From positions 248,001 to 312,000 of the forward strand of contig NW_026570342.1 in the NCBI RefSeq assembly GCF_019649055.1: a DNA stretch of 64,000 nt. Reading direction: 5' to 3'. Below are positions 10,536 to 21,500 of the stretch, one piece after another. Numbering within the stretch: position 1 is the stretch's first letter; each line of letters begins with the position of its first letter. This DNA comes from Paramacrobiotus metropolitanus (taxonomy: Eukaryota; Tardigrada; Eutardigrada; Parachela; Macrobiotidae). The notes below the pieces were generated by a model. That model was not told the origin of the DNA. It worked only from the letters and a program-made list of their open reading frames with translations, and did no database searches. A program made the position numbers and the translations under genes.

Positions 10536-13090
10536 CTAAAGAAAGAGGAATAATCAGAGCCAAGTAAATATAGTACTATGATAATATGCTAATCGGAAGA
10601 GCGCTTTTTTTCAAATTTTTATAATGCCGTCCGGTTGATTACCCAGAAACCACACGCTCATCGAAACGCCATAAACGAAATGAACGAAAATGGGAAACTT
10701 ATAAAAAGATAAACCTCCTAAAGCGTTTATTAAATTTTTAATTTAGTTTCCGGCTTCGCTTCGATCTTCGAGTGCTAGCCAACAGCGGTGCACTTTTCTA
10801 GTTATTCTTTGATTCATTGCTTGTCCGTACCGAATCGTATACGCTGCAGCCACAGCGTGGTTTCCAGTGTATACTCTGGATGAGAGCTCTGTATCGGTCA
10901 GACACATGCAAGCAACCTCAACAGTCGATTTCGACTTCCTGTCTCCCGAGTCGTTCTGTATCTTTGTAATATGGGTTGATGGCTATGCGGAAACGACCCT
11001 GGTAGTTACCGTTGAGCCCTAGTTCGTTCCATCGCTGTACATTATATTCATTTCTTTTCGTCTTCGGTACGAATGAATATTTTCGATTTTGCATTCCAAA
11101 GCGAAAGGCCCTTGGTTTCCATTTGTTAAGCAATCCTTCACTACAGGACTTATTAACGACGCATCCATCGTGAATATTTTCCACAAATTTTTGTCTACGA
11201 AAACAGTGAATAATCCTAAGCCGATGTCACGTCAACGATCGGCAAACATTACCAGTTAATAGATCAAATTCAAATGGTAGAACCTGCACTTTCCCACCTT
11301 TTACCAACAGTATTTTATGAAAATTACCGACTTATTCTGGCAGTGATGATTTTACAGGCAAAACAAATCGCCTGCATGGAGATACAGCAATGCTGGTTAT
11401 TTAAATGTGCCAACGTAAAGCTTTCTTCGTGAAAACTTTGACAGCGTGATGCGGCTTGCAGAGTCGTGGAAAATAATATACTTACGTACATACCGATAGC
11501 CACAATAATGTGGTTAATGCCACTATTCTCCTCGGGCTATCCGAGTATCTATTATTAGAAGTCCATGATAAGATAAGCGGTGTCGAAGCAAATCCGAAAT
11601 GATGAGTTTATAGTGCCTCAAAGAAACTGTTCTAATTCGCATAAAATATGACCGGTGGCATCAGCACCTGGCTGCTGTCTGGACGACTGCTCGACATCCA
11701 TTGTTTGCGAGTGGCAGTTTTATTTACTGGCAGTCGTATGACAAAGTACCCGGAAGTTTTGATCCCGGAAGCTGGTTTTGAGATTGGGCAAAGCCGGAGT
11801 GAGCGACGCGAACGCAAAGAGGCACCGGTAGTCAGTAGATCGCATCCTCGAGCTTTCAACACAAAAATAAGCAGTTTTCATTACGTGACCGCATCTGAGT
11901 CGTTTACGTTTAAACCATTCAACGGGCAGCGTTGCGAGCTGCGGCTACTAGATGCGTCCCGTCGTACAGGGTAGGTTGACATTTCACGCACCGAACGGTC
12001 TTGGTATCGTAATTTCAGTGGTTCATCGCCCTTTGACGGAGTGGTGATATATTTAAGCAGTGCGCTTTGGCCGCTGACTGACATACAGAGTAGCAGGGAT
12101 GCGCAGGTTTTGCCATTTTCATGTGAAAATTATTTATTGCTGCAAGAATTTAATATTTTTTTAAATTTTGTGATAATAACAAGCACAGGGAAGCATTATA
12201 CGACCGAAAGGAGCTTTGCTGTTGAGAATGTACAAACACGAAAATACTGGAAAAAACAAATTGAGGCATGGAAACGCTTCTTGGTTTATCCGGCGAGATA
12301 ACAAAACTTCCGGGATTTTTTAAAACTGGTACTACTTGTCGAGCGTCGTTGCTTTTGCTGAAATTAAGTACTGTTTTTAGCCGTCCTTAATACATCAACC
12401 TGCACTTCCAAAAAAACAAGCAACACAACAGTACCACAACTCTTTTTTTCGTTACAATTTTTTATCGTTTCTCCAATTTTTGCATCATTACAGGAATAGG
12501 TGCCAAGCGCAACTGACGCAACGAATTATAAAACATTGAAATGAAGTGGTTTTTTCATAAAATCTAGTGATGAACACAATTATACCGATTTTTACCGTTA
12601 TGAGTCGGACTGTAGCGCCGAATATCCTCTCAAACATCTGAAATTGGCAGCGTTCCAGGAAGATATATATATGATAAGGGCACGATACGTGTGCACATAT
12701 GTACTAATTTCATGTACGGAGCTTATGTATACACGTGAAACAGTCTTGAAGCACTCTTATGGAATTGCAACTTTCTAACCTAACCGGAGTTTCACGTAGC
12801 ACGATAAACTAGCAAGCAATCTTGGCAGCATGTCCAATTTCTAGGACAGAGAGGTCCATGCTCGGCCCTGCAAAATAATAATAAAAATAGCGGACAGCGA
12901 TATATAGATCCAAATTTTAGCCCAATTCAACGATAGAAGTACCAAATCTGTCGACGAACGATCTCATGATAAGTGAAAATAACTTAAAGATAACTTAATT
13001 GCCATGATAGTTATAGGAAGAGATACATTGCAGGCCAGAAAGCATTCGAAATATGTTCCACGCACTTATTTTTTGTTAAACTTCCATTTT
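10536..13090. other. Intergenic / upstream region, no secure gene
   Basis: A minus-strand frame at 10918-11184 (with WNELGLNGNYQGRFRIAINP) could be an upstream exon of the BTB gene, but it has no ATG and its splice phase does not fit cleanly. The rest (11185-13090) shows open frames without domains. The TATAAAAA at about 10699 is on the plus strand and has no gene after it. Confidence 0.3.
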
Positions 13091-15179
13091 CTAGCATGTA
13101 ACATCAGCAGTCACTCCTGTATGCAGGATGGGCAGCTCGGCATCCTCCACCAGCTCTGCTACAAAGCCCGCTGGGTTAAACGTACGCGTGTCCGGCTTTG
13201 GTTCAGGTCCTTCAGTGTCATCGGTTCTACGTTTCAGTTTCATCAGTTTCTTTTTTTTTACGCACTCCTTAATCCAATCTCGCACAGCTTGCAGTTCATA
13301 CTTAATATTTGTAACACGCTCCCCTTGTATAATAGTGGCTGCAAACGCAAGTGCAAGAAGAGCCGATGCGGCATCCTTTCTGTGTTTTGGAACTTGTGGA
13401 AGTCGAGCGGTAAGGATATGTTTCCTATCCTCTTCTTCCTTTTCTCTTTCCTTTTCTTCGACGCCTTTGCCGTATAAGACGGCAAAGGGTCTGCACGGCA
13501 ACGAGCACGCTGCGCCGACCGCCTCCTCTGGAGGCGGCAGTACTAACCCATTGCTTTGCAGGTTCGAAGACGTTACCGAGGATAGTGTATCATTTCTGAT
13601 ACAGCAATTGGCCAAGAAGAAAAAAAGCGCGGGTCCGTGTGGAATGCCTGTGAAAATCCTCGGTGAAATGAACAAGCACATGGCCAGACCACTGACGGGC
13701 ATGATCAACGCGTCACTCAGGGCGGGAGTGTATCCGACCATCTTCAAAAACGCCGATATCGTTGCAATCCCGAAGCAGCATAACGCGCAGCAACCGGACG
13801 ACTTTCGACCTATTTCGCTTCTTTGCAACATCTCAAAAATCTTTGAGAAAGTTGTGCAGAGCCAGCTCGTTTCCACCTTAAAAGCGAAGAACATCCTCTC
13901 TGACAAACAGTCTGGTTTCAGAGAAGGTCATTCATGTGAAACATTGCTGCTGAAAATGTCCGAAAAATGGCGGAAAACGATGGATAAGGGGCAGGTGACT
14001 GCCGTATGTTTTCTGGACCTCAAGAAAGCGTTCGACTCTGTTTCCCATGCCAAATTAATTGAAAAATTGCAGGCCATTGGGATTGAAGGAAATGCGCCGC
14101 TGCTGTGGTTTTATGACTACCTGACGTCTCGTAAGCAACGAGTGAAAGTAACAGCGCGTGTGTCGGACTGGCTCCCAGTGCGGTCGGGAGTGCCACAAGG
14201 AACACGGATGGGGCCTGTGTTGTTCATTGTGTACATTAACGATATGCCAAATGGAATGGACGCAGAATTGTTTGCCGATGACACAGTACTGTATGGCATC
14301 GGTCCTACGAAAGCGGAAGCTGCAGCTAAGTTAACCGTGCAGATTGGTAAAGCGACAACTTGGCTTGCAGATAACACCTTGTGTATCAATGAAAAGAAGT
14401 GCAAACTGATGTACATATGTTCCGAAGCGAAGAACAGCCAGCCTTCTCCGGTGGTTACAATCAATGACCACCAGATGGAAGAAGAAAAGCACGTGAAGTA
14501 CCTGGGGATCTACATAGACCGCAATCTGCAGTGGGGAACGCATATCGATCACGTGCTGCGGAAAGTTAACTACGGCATCGCAATGATTAACTGTGCAAAA
14601 GACGGCCTGGATCTGCCCCAGCGTAGGAGCCTTTACCATGCCTGTGTGCAGCCACACTTCGACTACGGGTCGGATACGTGGTCACCGGCATCTTTGGCTT
14701 TGCGCGGTAAACTGGCCAAAGCCCAGCGGAAAGCACTGCGGGCGATTTCTGATTACAAGGAGCGGGTAACACCCGAGCTGTATCAGAAACTGCGTATCCT
14801 GCCAGTGTACGACCGTTGGAAGCAGTCTGAAGCAGTATGGTTGTACAAGATCTACAACCACGAGGCGTACCGTCCACCGCAGTATTTGGTCGAGATTATT
14901 GACTTCACGGATATTACATCGCGGTACAATCTCCGGAAGCCGAAAAGAATCGAAGCCTCAGCAAAAAAGAAGATCGGAGAAAGCACGCTGGCAATGCGAC
15001 TGAAGGAGATCTTTGAGCGCATACAGAATGTTAACATGCAGATACTCAGTGTTGATGGTGTCGGTTTTTTCAAATTTGCTCTCAGAATGGTGGATCTGTC
15101 TTAATGTTGTTTTATTGTTCGGTTACTTTTGTAGCGACCAGACGTTGAAGTCCCGTTAACCGGGTTGTCTGCTGTTGAT

Positions 15180-15210
<31 letters not shown>

Positions 15211-16440
15211 GAACCAGATGTGGCATTTGTCCGATGCCGATAAGTGACACCTCTCATCGCTGGAATATAAGAGCAGCTCCGCTGTATTCCAATAAGTAAC
15301 AAAGACATGTTCTGACGATGCAATACTTGAAGTATGGATTTGAATCGTTGGCTTATTTAAACTGAATCTAGCTGCCTTTTTATAACCTTCGCTAAAGTTA
15401 ATAAAACCATCCCATGCAATGTCACGTGTTGACGCAATGTACTGTGCAAAATAGCCGACCATTTCCCAGATTATGCTTTCGGGCAGTAGTGGCGTTTTTG
15501 ACTGCTTTTCTGTCGCCGCACCCGTATTTTCGCTTTCGTCTTCAGTTTCAGTCCTTTTAAAAATTTGAGCTTCTCTTTGTCTTTCATAGGTATTATACGT
15601 TGAGACGGCAATGGATCGTCGGGAGAAATGAAACCAGGTTTTACGCAACACTCCAGAATAGACTTCAAATCTATTTCGCGGTTTGCTTCCGTAAGTTTTC
15701 TCTCTGTTTTGGACAGTTTCAACTTAGTTAAATCTTCTTTCGCCTCGAATTCGTTGAACGAGTCCAGTATCCATCGTCGTGCATTCTCGTTCGTAACAGC
15801 ACGCAGACCCTTCTCTTTCTTGATACTATCGTCCATTATCAGGTGTTGGGCGAAGCGTCGGAGTTACAGAAATTCACGCGTATTTCTACCGAGTCCCTTT
15901 TAAGTAACTTATCATAGAGACACCATAGCTGAAGCAACGCTTGGGGTTGAATTCAAATTCGCAGCTGGCATAGACTTGCACCAAATCCCTCTTTGAAGTA
16001 TAAAGGGAAACGAAATAGTGACGGACACCGTCGAAATGAACTTGAACATCCTTCTTTGGCTTTTTGGATGACTGCGGGGTTAATTTTGTGGTTAATTTTT
16101 TGGTTAATTTTGTCAGAATGTCTGCCACCTGGAACATTCCAAAGAATTTAGATAACGGCGGTTCTTACGTTTCGGATTCCTTCCAGGTACCGCTTCAGAA
16201 GTGCAACAAACGCAAAAACGGAGGCAGCCGACATCGACGATGTATTGCTTTCAATTAGTTTTGCCTCTTCTTTAAGCACATAGTGCTTCGCCTGATAGTG
16301 CTCTCTTTGTGGTTCAGCGTAATACAAATCCAGCATGACCAAGTTGCAAACATGGCTAGTAGTCGTCAGCAATCCGCAGGTGGGGTATGGGTCATAATCC
16401 GTACTGACGTCTACATGTATCAGGCAACGTCCTTTGTCCT
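13091..16440 (-). CDS. Unrecognised multi-exon protein, interrupted by a retrotransposon
   Basis: Minus-strand coding pieces link through good splice signals. Exon A (about 16430 to 16169) ends AAC|GTAAGA. After a 40-bp intron, exon B runs 16128-15890 and ends CTCG|GTAGAA. After a 64-bp intron, exon C starts at 15825 (GATAG|TATCAAG) with the phase matching. Exon C reads NENARRWILDSFNEF. Near 15600 the coding frame changes, either by another short intron (a GTAAAA...GAAAG stretch of 64 bp is present) or by a frameshift. It then reads SIIWEMVGYFAQYIASTRD to about 15211. There a plus-strand non-LTR element sits. A charged stretch with TIIQGERVTNIKYELQAVRD (13480-13091) is probably the last exon, ending TAG. 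No family is recognised. Whether the gene still works depends on the element lying in an intron. Confidence 0.45.
13490..15210 (+). mobile_element. 5'-truncated non-LTR retrotransposon
   Basis: It contains the reverse transcriptase frame described below, a short 3' tail (15105-15172) and a pure (TAA)n tract at about 15181-15209. A (TAA)n tail is known from I, CR1 and related LINE clades. There is no ORF1 and no endonuclease upstream, so the copy is 5'-truncated. The left edge is uncertain. A small inverted repeat CCTTTGCCGT/ACGGCAAAGG at 13463-13487 lies near it. No clear target duplication was found. Confidence 0.8.
13560..15104 (+). CDS. Reverse transcriptase of a LINE-type retrotransposon (partial)
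   Basis: The frame is intact to TAA at 15102-15104. Reverse transcriptase blocks appear in order: KKKKSAGPCGMPVKIL, FRPISLLCNISKIFEKV, KQSGFREGHSCETLLL, the first catalytic aspartate in FLDLKKAFDSVSH, SGVPQGTRMGPVLFIVYIND, the catalytic FADDTVLY box, and HVKYLGIYID. A thumb-like C-terminal region follows with YRPPQYL. This is the arrangement of Jockey/CR1-type elements. The N-terminal endonuclease normally found in these clades is missing. Apparent upstream coding (13128-13560) in the same frame is probably fortuitous host sequence read in the wrong strand. Confidence 0.85.
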   Translation, partial: RFEDVTEDSVSFLIQQLAKKKKSAGPCGMPVKILGEMNKHMARPLTGMINASLRAGVYPTIFKNADIVAIPKQHNAQQPDDFRPISLLCNISKIFEKVVQSQLVSTLKAKNILSDKQSGFREGHSCETLLLKMSEKWRKTMDKGQVTAVCFLDLKKAFDSVSHAKLIEKLQAIGIEGNAPLLWFYDYLTSRKQRVKVTARVSDWLPVRSGVPQGTRMGPVLFIVYINDMPNGMDAELFADDTVLYGIGPTKAEAAAKLTVQIGKATTWLADNTLCINEKKCKLMYICSEAKNSQPSPVVTINDHQMEEEKHVKYLGIYIDRNLQWGTHIDHVLRKVNYGIAMINCAKDGLDLPQRRSLYHACVQPHFDYGSDTWSPASLALRGKLAKAQRKALRAISDYKERVTPELYQKLRILPVYDRWKQSEAVWLYKIYNHEAYRPPQYLVEIIDFTDITSRYNLRKPKRIEASAKKKIGESTLAMRLKEIFERIQNVNMQILSVDGVGFFKFALRMVDLS

Positions 16441-16444
16441 TGTA

Positions 16445-16585
16445 CTGTATTTACACGATATTAGGGACAGAGAAATCCCCAGGACCGCTCGCACTAGGCG
16501 TCGGCTCCATTGATGTCAAAGGAACCGACAACTAGTGCGGGCGGTCCTGGGGATTTCTCTGTCCCTTAATATCGTGTAAATACAG
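16445..16585. mobile_element. Hairpin MITE with TA target duplication
   Basis: Two nearly perfect arms of about 64 bp, starting CTGTATTTACACGATATTA and containing GGGACAGAGAAATCCCCAGG, face each other around a loop of about 12 bases. TA flanks both ends (16443-16444 and 16586-16587), as in Tc1/mariner elements. It lies immediately upstream (in the minus sense) of exon A of the unrecognised gene, probably within or at the edge of its preceding intron. No coding capacity. Confidence 0.75.
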
Positions 16586-16820
16586 TACTTTTAAGACTTG
16601 CCGGTGTACCATAACTGAGAGATTTCTTTCCACTTGCAATTGGCATTTTTTTCTTTCGCATGGGTATGCTTCCCGTCCCACAGGCTGCTGTGCTCTTCGG
16701 GCCCTCGTTATATCGGAGCTGGTCTTTAGTAAACGGTCTGCTGTTGCACACGATTTTGTTATTGACGAATTTACAAAATGTTCCATACGTAGGGTTAGCG
16801 TCGTGACGGAGCGAGGACAT
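16566..16820 (-). CDS. Possible first exon, unknown protein
   Basis: An ATG-started minus-strand frame carries MSSLRHDANPTYGTF, KDQLRYNEGPKSTAACG and KKKMPIASGKKSLSYG. It runs into the hairpin MITE and stops there. It may be the first exon of the gene at 13091-16440, its 3' part now within MITE sequence, with a donor before GTACACC at about 16612. No family is recognised and confidence is low. Confidence 0.3.
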   Translation of the reverse strand: MSSLRHDANPTYGTFCKFVNNKIVCNSRPFTKDQLRYNEGPKSTAACGTGSIPMRKKKMPIASGKKSLSYGTPASLKSTVFTRY

Positions 16821-17114
16821 TTTCTGTGTATCATTAGGTCAGCACTAACCGTACTTGCATGTGTGCAAACTTTCCGTTACAAAAGGTTGACTGTATGTTT
16901 TGCATATCCATGGCCCTTTCTGCTGTCCCTGAAAATTGGTTTTCAGTTTTAGTTGGTCCTTGTAATTTTCTTGGTGTTTCTTGTGATCAGCCTCAGTTAT
17001 AGAGTGTCCTGAAGTTAAACAAGCGGAATAATAAAGACGTAAAAAACAATTCTTTCCGCTAGCCAAGTTGCCTGCAGCGTGCAGTGCATTGCAACTGACA
17101 GCGGCAACAGACAC

Positions 17115-17307
17115 AGGCGATTGCTGTTTACCGTATTTCTATCATTTAAACGGACCAACATGTATGCGTACCGCAATGTACCCGTACGAAAAGTGCTGCT
17201 TGAAATAAAATACGCTTGTACGGTAAAATAAATTTTAAGCTTTTCTTTATTTTCTTATGCAAACTTGTACGATGTTATGTCTTAGGTATCAGTTATCACC
17301 TGTGGGA
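17115..17307. other. Intergenic DNA, no feature seen
   Basis: AT-rich spacer between the unrecognised gene and the foldback at 17308. Nothing identifiable. Confidence 0.35.
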
Positions 17308-17705
17308 CGATTCGTACCAAAGAAAAAAAGTGAATCGTTTTTTCTCTCCTTGTAGTTAGTCACAGTAGACATCTGTATACATGCTGTAGATACCCTGTAG
17401 ACCTATCGGTAGTCATCTGGTTTCCCTGGATGGATACAGCGTGTCTACAACGGTGTCTACAGGTTGTCTACGGATGTCTACCGCTGTATACAGGCAGCCC
17501 TTCTTAGGTTTAGCTCGATACACTGCCTGTATACACCGGTAGTCACCTGTAGACAGCCCGTAGACATACTGTAGTCACCTGGTTTCTTAGGTTTTCTTAG
17601 GATGTATACAGGTTGTCTACAGAGTCTCTACAGGTTGTATACAGATGACTACAGTGACTACAAGAAGGAAAAAAACGTTCCATTTTTTTTCTTTGGTACG
17701 AAACG
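17308..17705. repeat. Foldback element with TGTCTACAGG-type tandem motifs
   Basis: The outer arms are CGATTCGTACCAAAGAAAAAA (about 17310) and its near reverse complement TTTTTTCTTTGGTACGAAACG (about 17685). Inside, variants of GTCTACAGGTTGTCTAC / GTAGACA..CTGTAGAC repeat many times on both strands and include TTCTTAGGTT as in the 245-745 element. The stretch can fold on itself as a hairpin of about 400 bp. No gene. Confidence 0.7.
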
Positions 17706-18567
17706 TTCCATATATAAATTCATAACTGTATACTAACGTGAGCTTCTTCGTGATTACAGAAGCCCTTGTACAAAACAAATGATAATGTTCAGCTATCGGC
17801 TGCAGAAATCTGCAGCTGTGACTATGTTGTAAGACTGGCTAATGGGTCGGTGTTTTTAAAGATTGTATCGGTACTTAATCAATCATCGTTTTGATTAATG
17901 GAGTGCAAGTTTTACTTTGCGGCTCGGTTACCACTGGAATGCGTGCAGTACGTACTATTTCTGAGCTATGGCTTAAGATGCATACCTTTTCCACAACGGT
18001 ATCTAGCTGTAGTTACCAAAACTGCCTGGAGAGTTTTCCAAACAGCTTAAAATAACGCTAATACTGCGTACTGTAGTGCGTACAGCAGTAACATAAATAA
18101 CATAACATATCGACACTGTAATAAACTCACGCGATATTCAAACGGCGTTGTGCAACTTGTGCGTACAAGCAGACTCTGCGGCAAAGCGGACCTTGAGCCA
18201 TATCGACACACCATATAATATAACTGTACACAAGCTGGTTGTCTCAGGCCCTTTCTGTAGTATTATAGACGGGCTCCATATTGCAAACCTCTACTGGGAC
18301 TTGTTAATTTTTTAAATAGTATTTTTGCTGGGCGATTGTTAACAGAAACGCCACTGCCGTCGTGAGTGTCTTATTTTCTAACCAGAGGAAATTAAAGAGG
18401 CGGTTTTGATTGTGTTTCGTATTGTTAAATTTTGATGTGAAAATGACATCATTATTATATACGTGCATTAGAAAATGCTGTTATCGTGGCGGTTGATACT
18501 TAATCGGCACAAGTGAGACGCGTCATACATTTTATCAATAAGTGAAACATCGTCTGAACTCGGCATC
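17706..18567. other. Upstream region of the first XK-related-like gene
   Basis: No coding sequence is seen. The promoter of the gene starting at 18568 should lie here, but I find no clear TATA box at a fitting distance. Confidence 0.35.
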
Positions 18568-21500
18568 ATGGACGAAATCCCAGCGACCAATACAGACGAA
18601 TGCCACGATATCAACACTGATCCGGTTTTGCTGCCTTTGCTAACGACATGTGCTCCTAGCTGCAGTAAAGCGGTAAATCCTGATTTCACCGAAGACGGCT
18701 CGGATGACAGATCGGCAACGTCCCGCAGACATATTTACGCTGCGGTACAAGCAGCCACCAGTCCATCGGTCTCGTACGTTTCCGACGAAGACATTTCAGA
18801 TACCGCGCACCAGTCAGACTCGTCCACCAGAGATACTTCCATAATAATAAATTTGGATAGAAGAATTTGCTATGAAAATGATCCCGGTGTGAGGAGGAGT
18901 GGCCTCCCCGTACGCCCGCACAGGTGCGGGTGCTAAGTTGTTTTGCTGTTTTTGCTAGTGATTTTCTCCATCTACCAGCTCTTCGATCTGGTAGATTCTT
19001 CAGTTGCTAGCCATCGTCGTCTGAGTAACTTGCTGTACTTTTGGCCCCGCAGCATCTGCTGCGGGAGCATCTGTAGTGCTATATGAATGGGATATAAAAG
19101 TGTGCAGTTGATTGTCGGGTGTCTTGCGTTTCCGCATAGCTCGTAGTATACAACACTGCTCACTCTGCAGGATAGATTCCGTTTCTGTCTCTGTCCGTGG
19201 ATTCTTTCTAGATCCACCATCATACCGGTGACATCGAGTTCGATGGGAATAACTCGCAGTTATTTTCTGTTATTTTCATGTATCTGTTCATGAAATTTCC
19301 TTTGAGGGTTTTACGATTTCTAACAAATGATATACAGGTGTTTTTAACTGCTATACCGCATAATCTGTTCCCCTTTTTTCGTTACTTAAAGCAAGCTGCC
19401 ATGGAGACTCCACAAAAAATAAGCCACTTTCTTCTGGGATTTCCGGAGCCATTTTTTGCTGCTACTAAGGGTGAACGGTTATTCCGTTTGATAGTCACAT
19501 TTGGAATTTTCACCGTGACTTTAGCACTTGTGGACATAGCAACTGACATTCTGTTTATTTGGAATCTTTGGGTGAATACAAGTTCTTACATCAGTTCATC
19601 TGTCCTCATATTCATCACATGCGTTCCTTTTCTTCCCCTTATATTATCTACTATTCGATCGCATTCTGATTGGCACAACGACTTGGCGGAAGCCTGCGCA
19701 TTAAACTGGCGATTGGCTCGGCAATCCCTAATGAATGTGGATGATCTACTTCTGCTCTCTAAAGAAGATCGGAATGACGGGCCAAGGAGCGGGTTGCGCT
19801 CGTTTCAGCAGATTAAGAGCTGGAATGAAAAGCGAGGTCTGGAAATTTTCCCTTTTGCATTTTTCTCTCGGTAAGATCACGAACTTTGGTTTGATATTTT
19901 GAAAAGCTTGCCCAGTTATGACAGCAGCTGGCGCTCAATAAGGGTCATTCGAACCAGCAAAAATATTGTAATGTCCGTAACTTGATCAACATTTATTGCT
20001 AACTGTTCATTAATACGACCATAACTGAAGGATTAAGTAAGTAATTAGAAAATGATACAGCACTACTGACAGTCGTTGCTATACTTTAATTATACGTACA
20101 CTACAAATATTCTAATTAGCCGGGATGAAAAACGACAGTGCAAGAGAGAAAGTTTCAGCGAATCAGAGCGTTTCTCGCCTGTTTTACAAATACAGTAAAA
20201 CCTCTCGTTTCATACACTTCTTTATTAAATACACTTCTCTGTAACATACAACCCATAAGGAACCGAATTGGCTCGCATGTTATAACATAGGGGGGATTCT
20301 CTTTATAACATTCACCTCTTTATAAGCCTTACATACACTTTCCGCGGAACCGAATGTAGTTTAACCAGTGTAGAGAACCTCTGAACAACATTCAGTTCCG
20401 GTTAAATACAGTTGCATACAGGTAGCCGGATGCAATCTGACGGAGCAACATTAACGTTGTTTGTGTAAATGGTAATTACTATGTGGTATGCAGAAGTATA
20501 TCTCACAGAATATTTTTTGTTTCCAGTTTTCAAGTATTAATCGTACTTTATGATGAACTCAAAACGAAGTTGGTATTTTTAATGTACTCGTGTGCAATAC
20601 AAATTTGTAATGTACTACAGATTCTTGCAGCTGCCTTAATGTTGCATTAATAAAATACATGTAGTGCGAAGCCCCTACCCCAAATTGTTACAGCGCCCCT
20701 GGGGGCAGTTTCCCTTTATAAAATACACCCCGGTATAACATACGAAACTGATGGAACCGTGCCTGTATTTTATAGAGAGGTTTTACTGTAAGTGTAGGTT
20801 GTTCTTTAGATAAAGATTTGTTGTGATTAAGGTTTTAGATAGAGATTTATTATTGATTGTGTCTGTCTGAAGCCTAGAGAGGTACCTGCTCCACGCAAGT
20901 ACAACAAACCCCATTATTATTATCAATATTTATTATAAATAAATAAACAATAACTGGTTTATTGTCCTTTGCTACGAGGCTTCGCCTCCTTCTAAGCTAA
21001 GATAGAAAATCCTAAATAAGAAGAGAAAACAAAAAAGCGTGACATCATGACAGCAACCAAGGATGCGAATTTAAAGTTTGTGGTTTATTATTTTTTTAAA
21101 GGTTTATTAGTTTTAAAGTTTATTATTTTTATGCTGCTGACTTACTGAAGTGCGAAAACGCATGGAGTAACAAGAATATGGCACTAGACGCAGTTGCTTA
21201 AGATATAAGTAAATAGAGCGTACCGCAGACTTGGGACAGGACGCCATGTCAAGGGCCCAAGGAAACTGTCTTTCTAATGTTTTGTTAATTGTGACCCGCA
21301 GGTTTCTTTGGTTTTGCACTGAGTGGATTTCGAATGTTCGATTACTCGTGAAACTAGGGTTGTAGTACAAGCCCGATACATGCTGAGCATGTAAAGGAAC
21401 AGGTAGTTTGCAATAAGCGCTGTTACCGCTTGAACGATAACGTTACCCACTGCACGACAATTATGTGGAATGGCAAACCGTGTTCCGCAATTATCTCGCT

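Noticed and set aside
10918-11184. Upstream exon of the BTB protein
   Set aside because: No ATG, and the donor candidates do not give the phase needed by the exon at 10535. Kept only as a weak possibility.
11648-11974. 108-residue plus-strand frame
   Set aside because: Overlapped by equally long frames on the other strand and without domains or splice context.
13128-13560. N-terminal extension of the LINE reverse transcriptase frame
   Set aside because: The opposite strand here looks like host coding sequence, and no endonuclease or ORF1 motif is found in this stretch.
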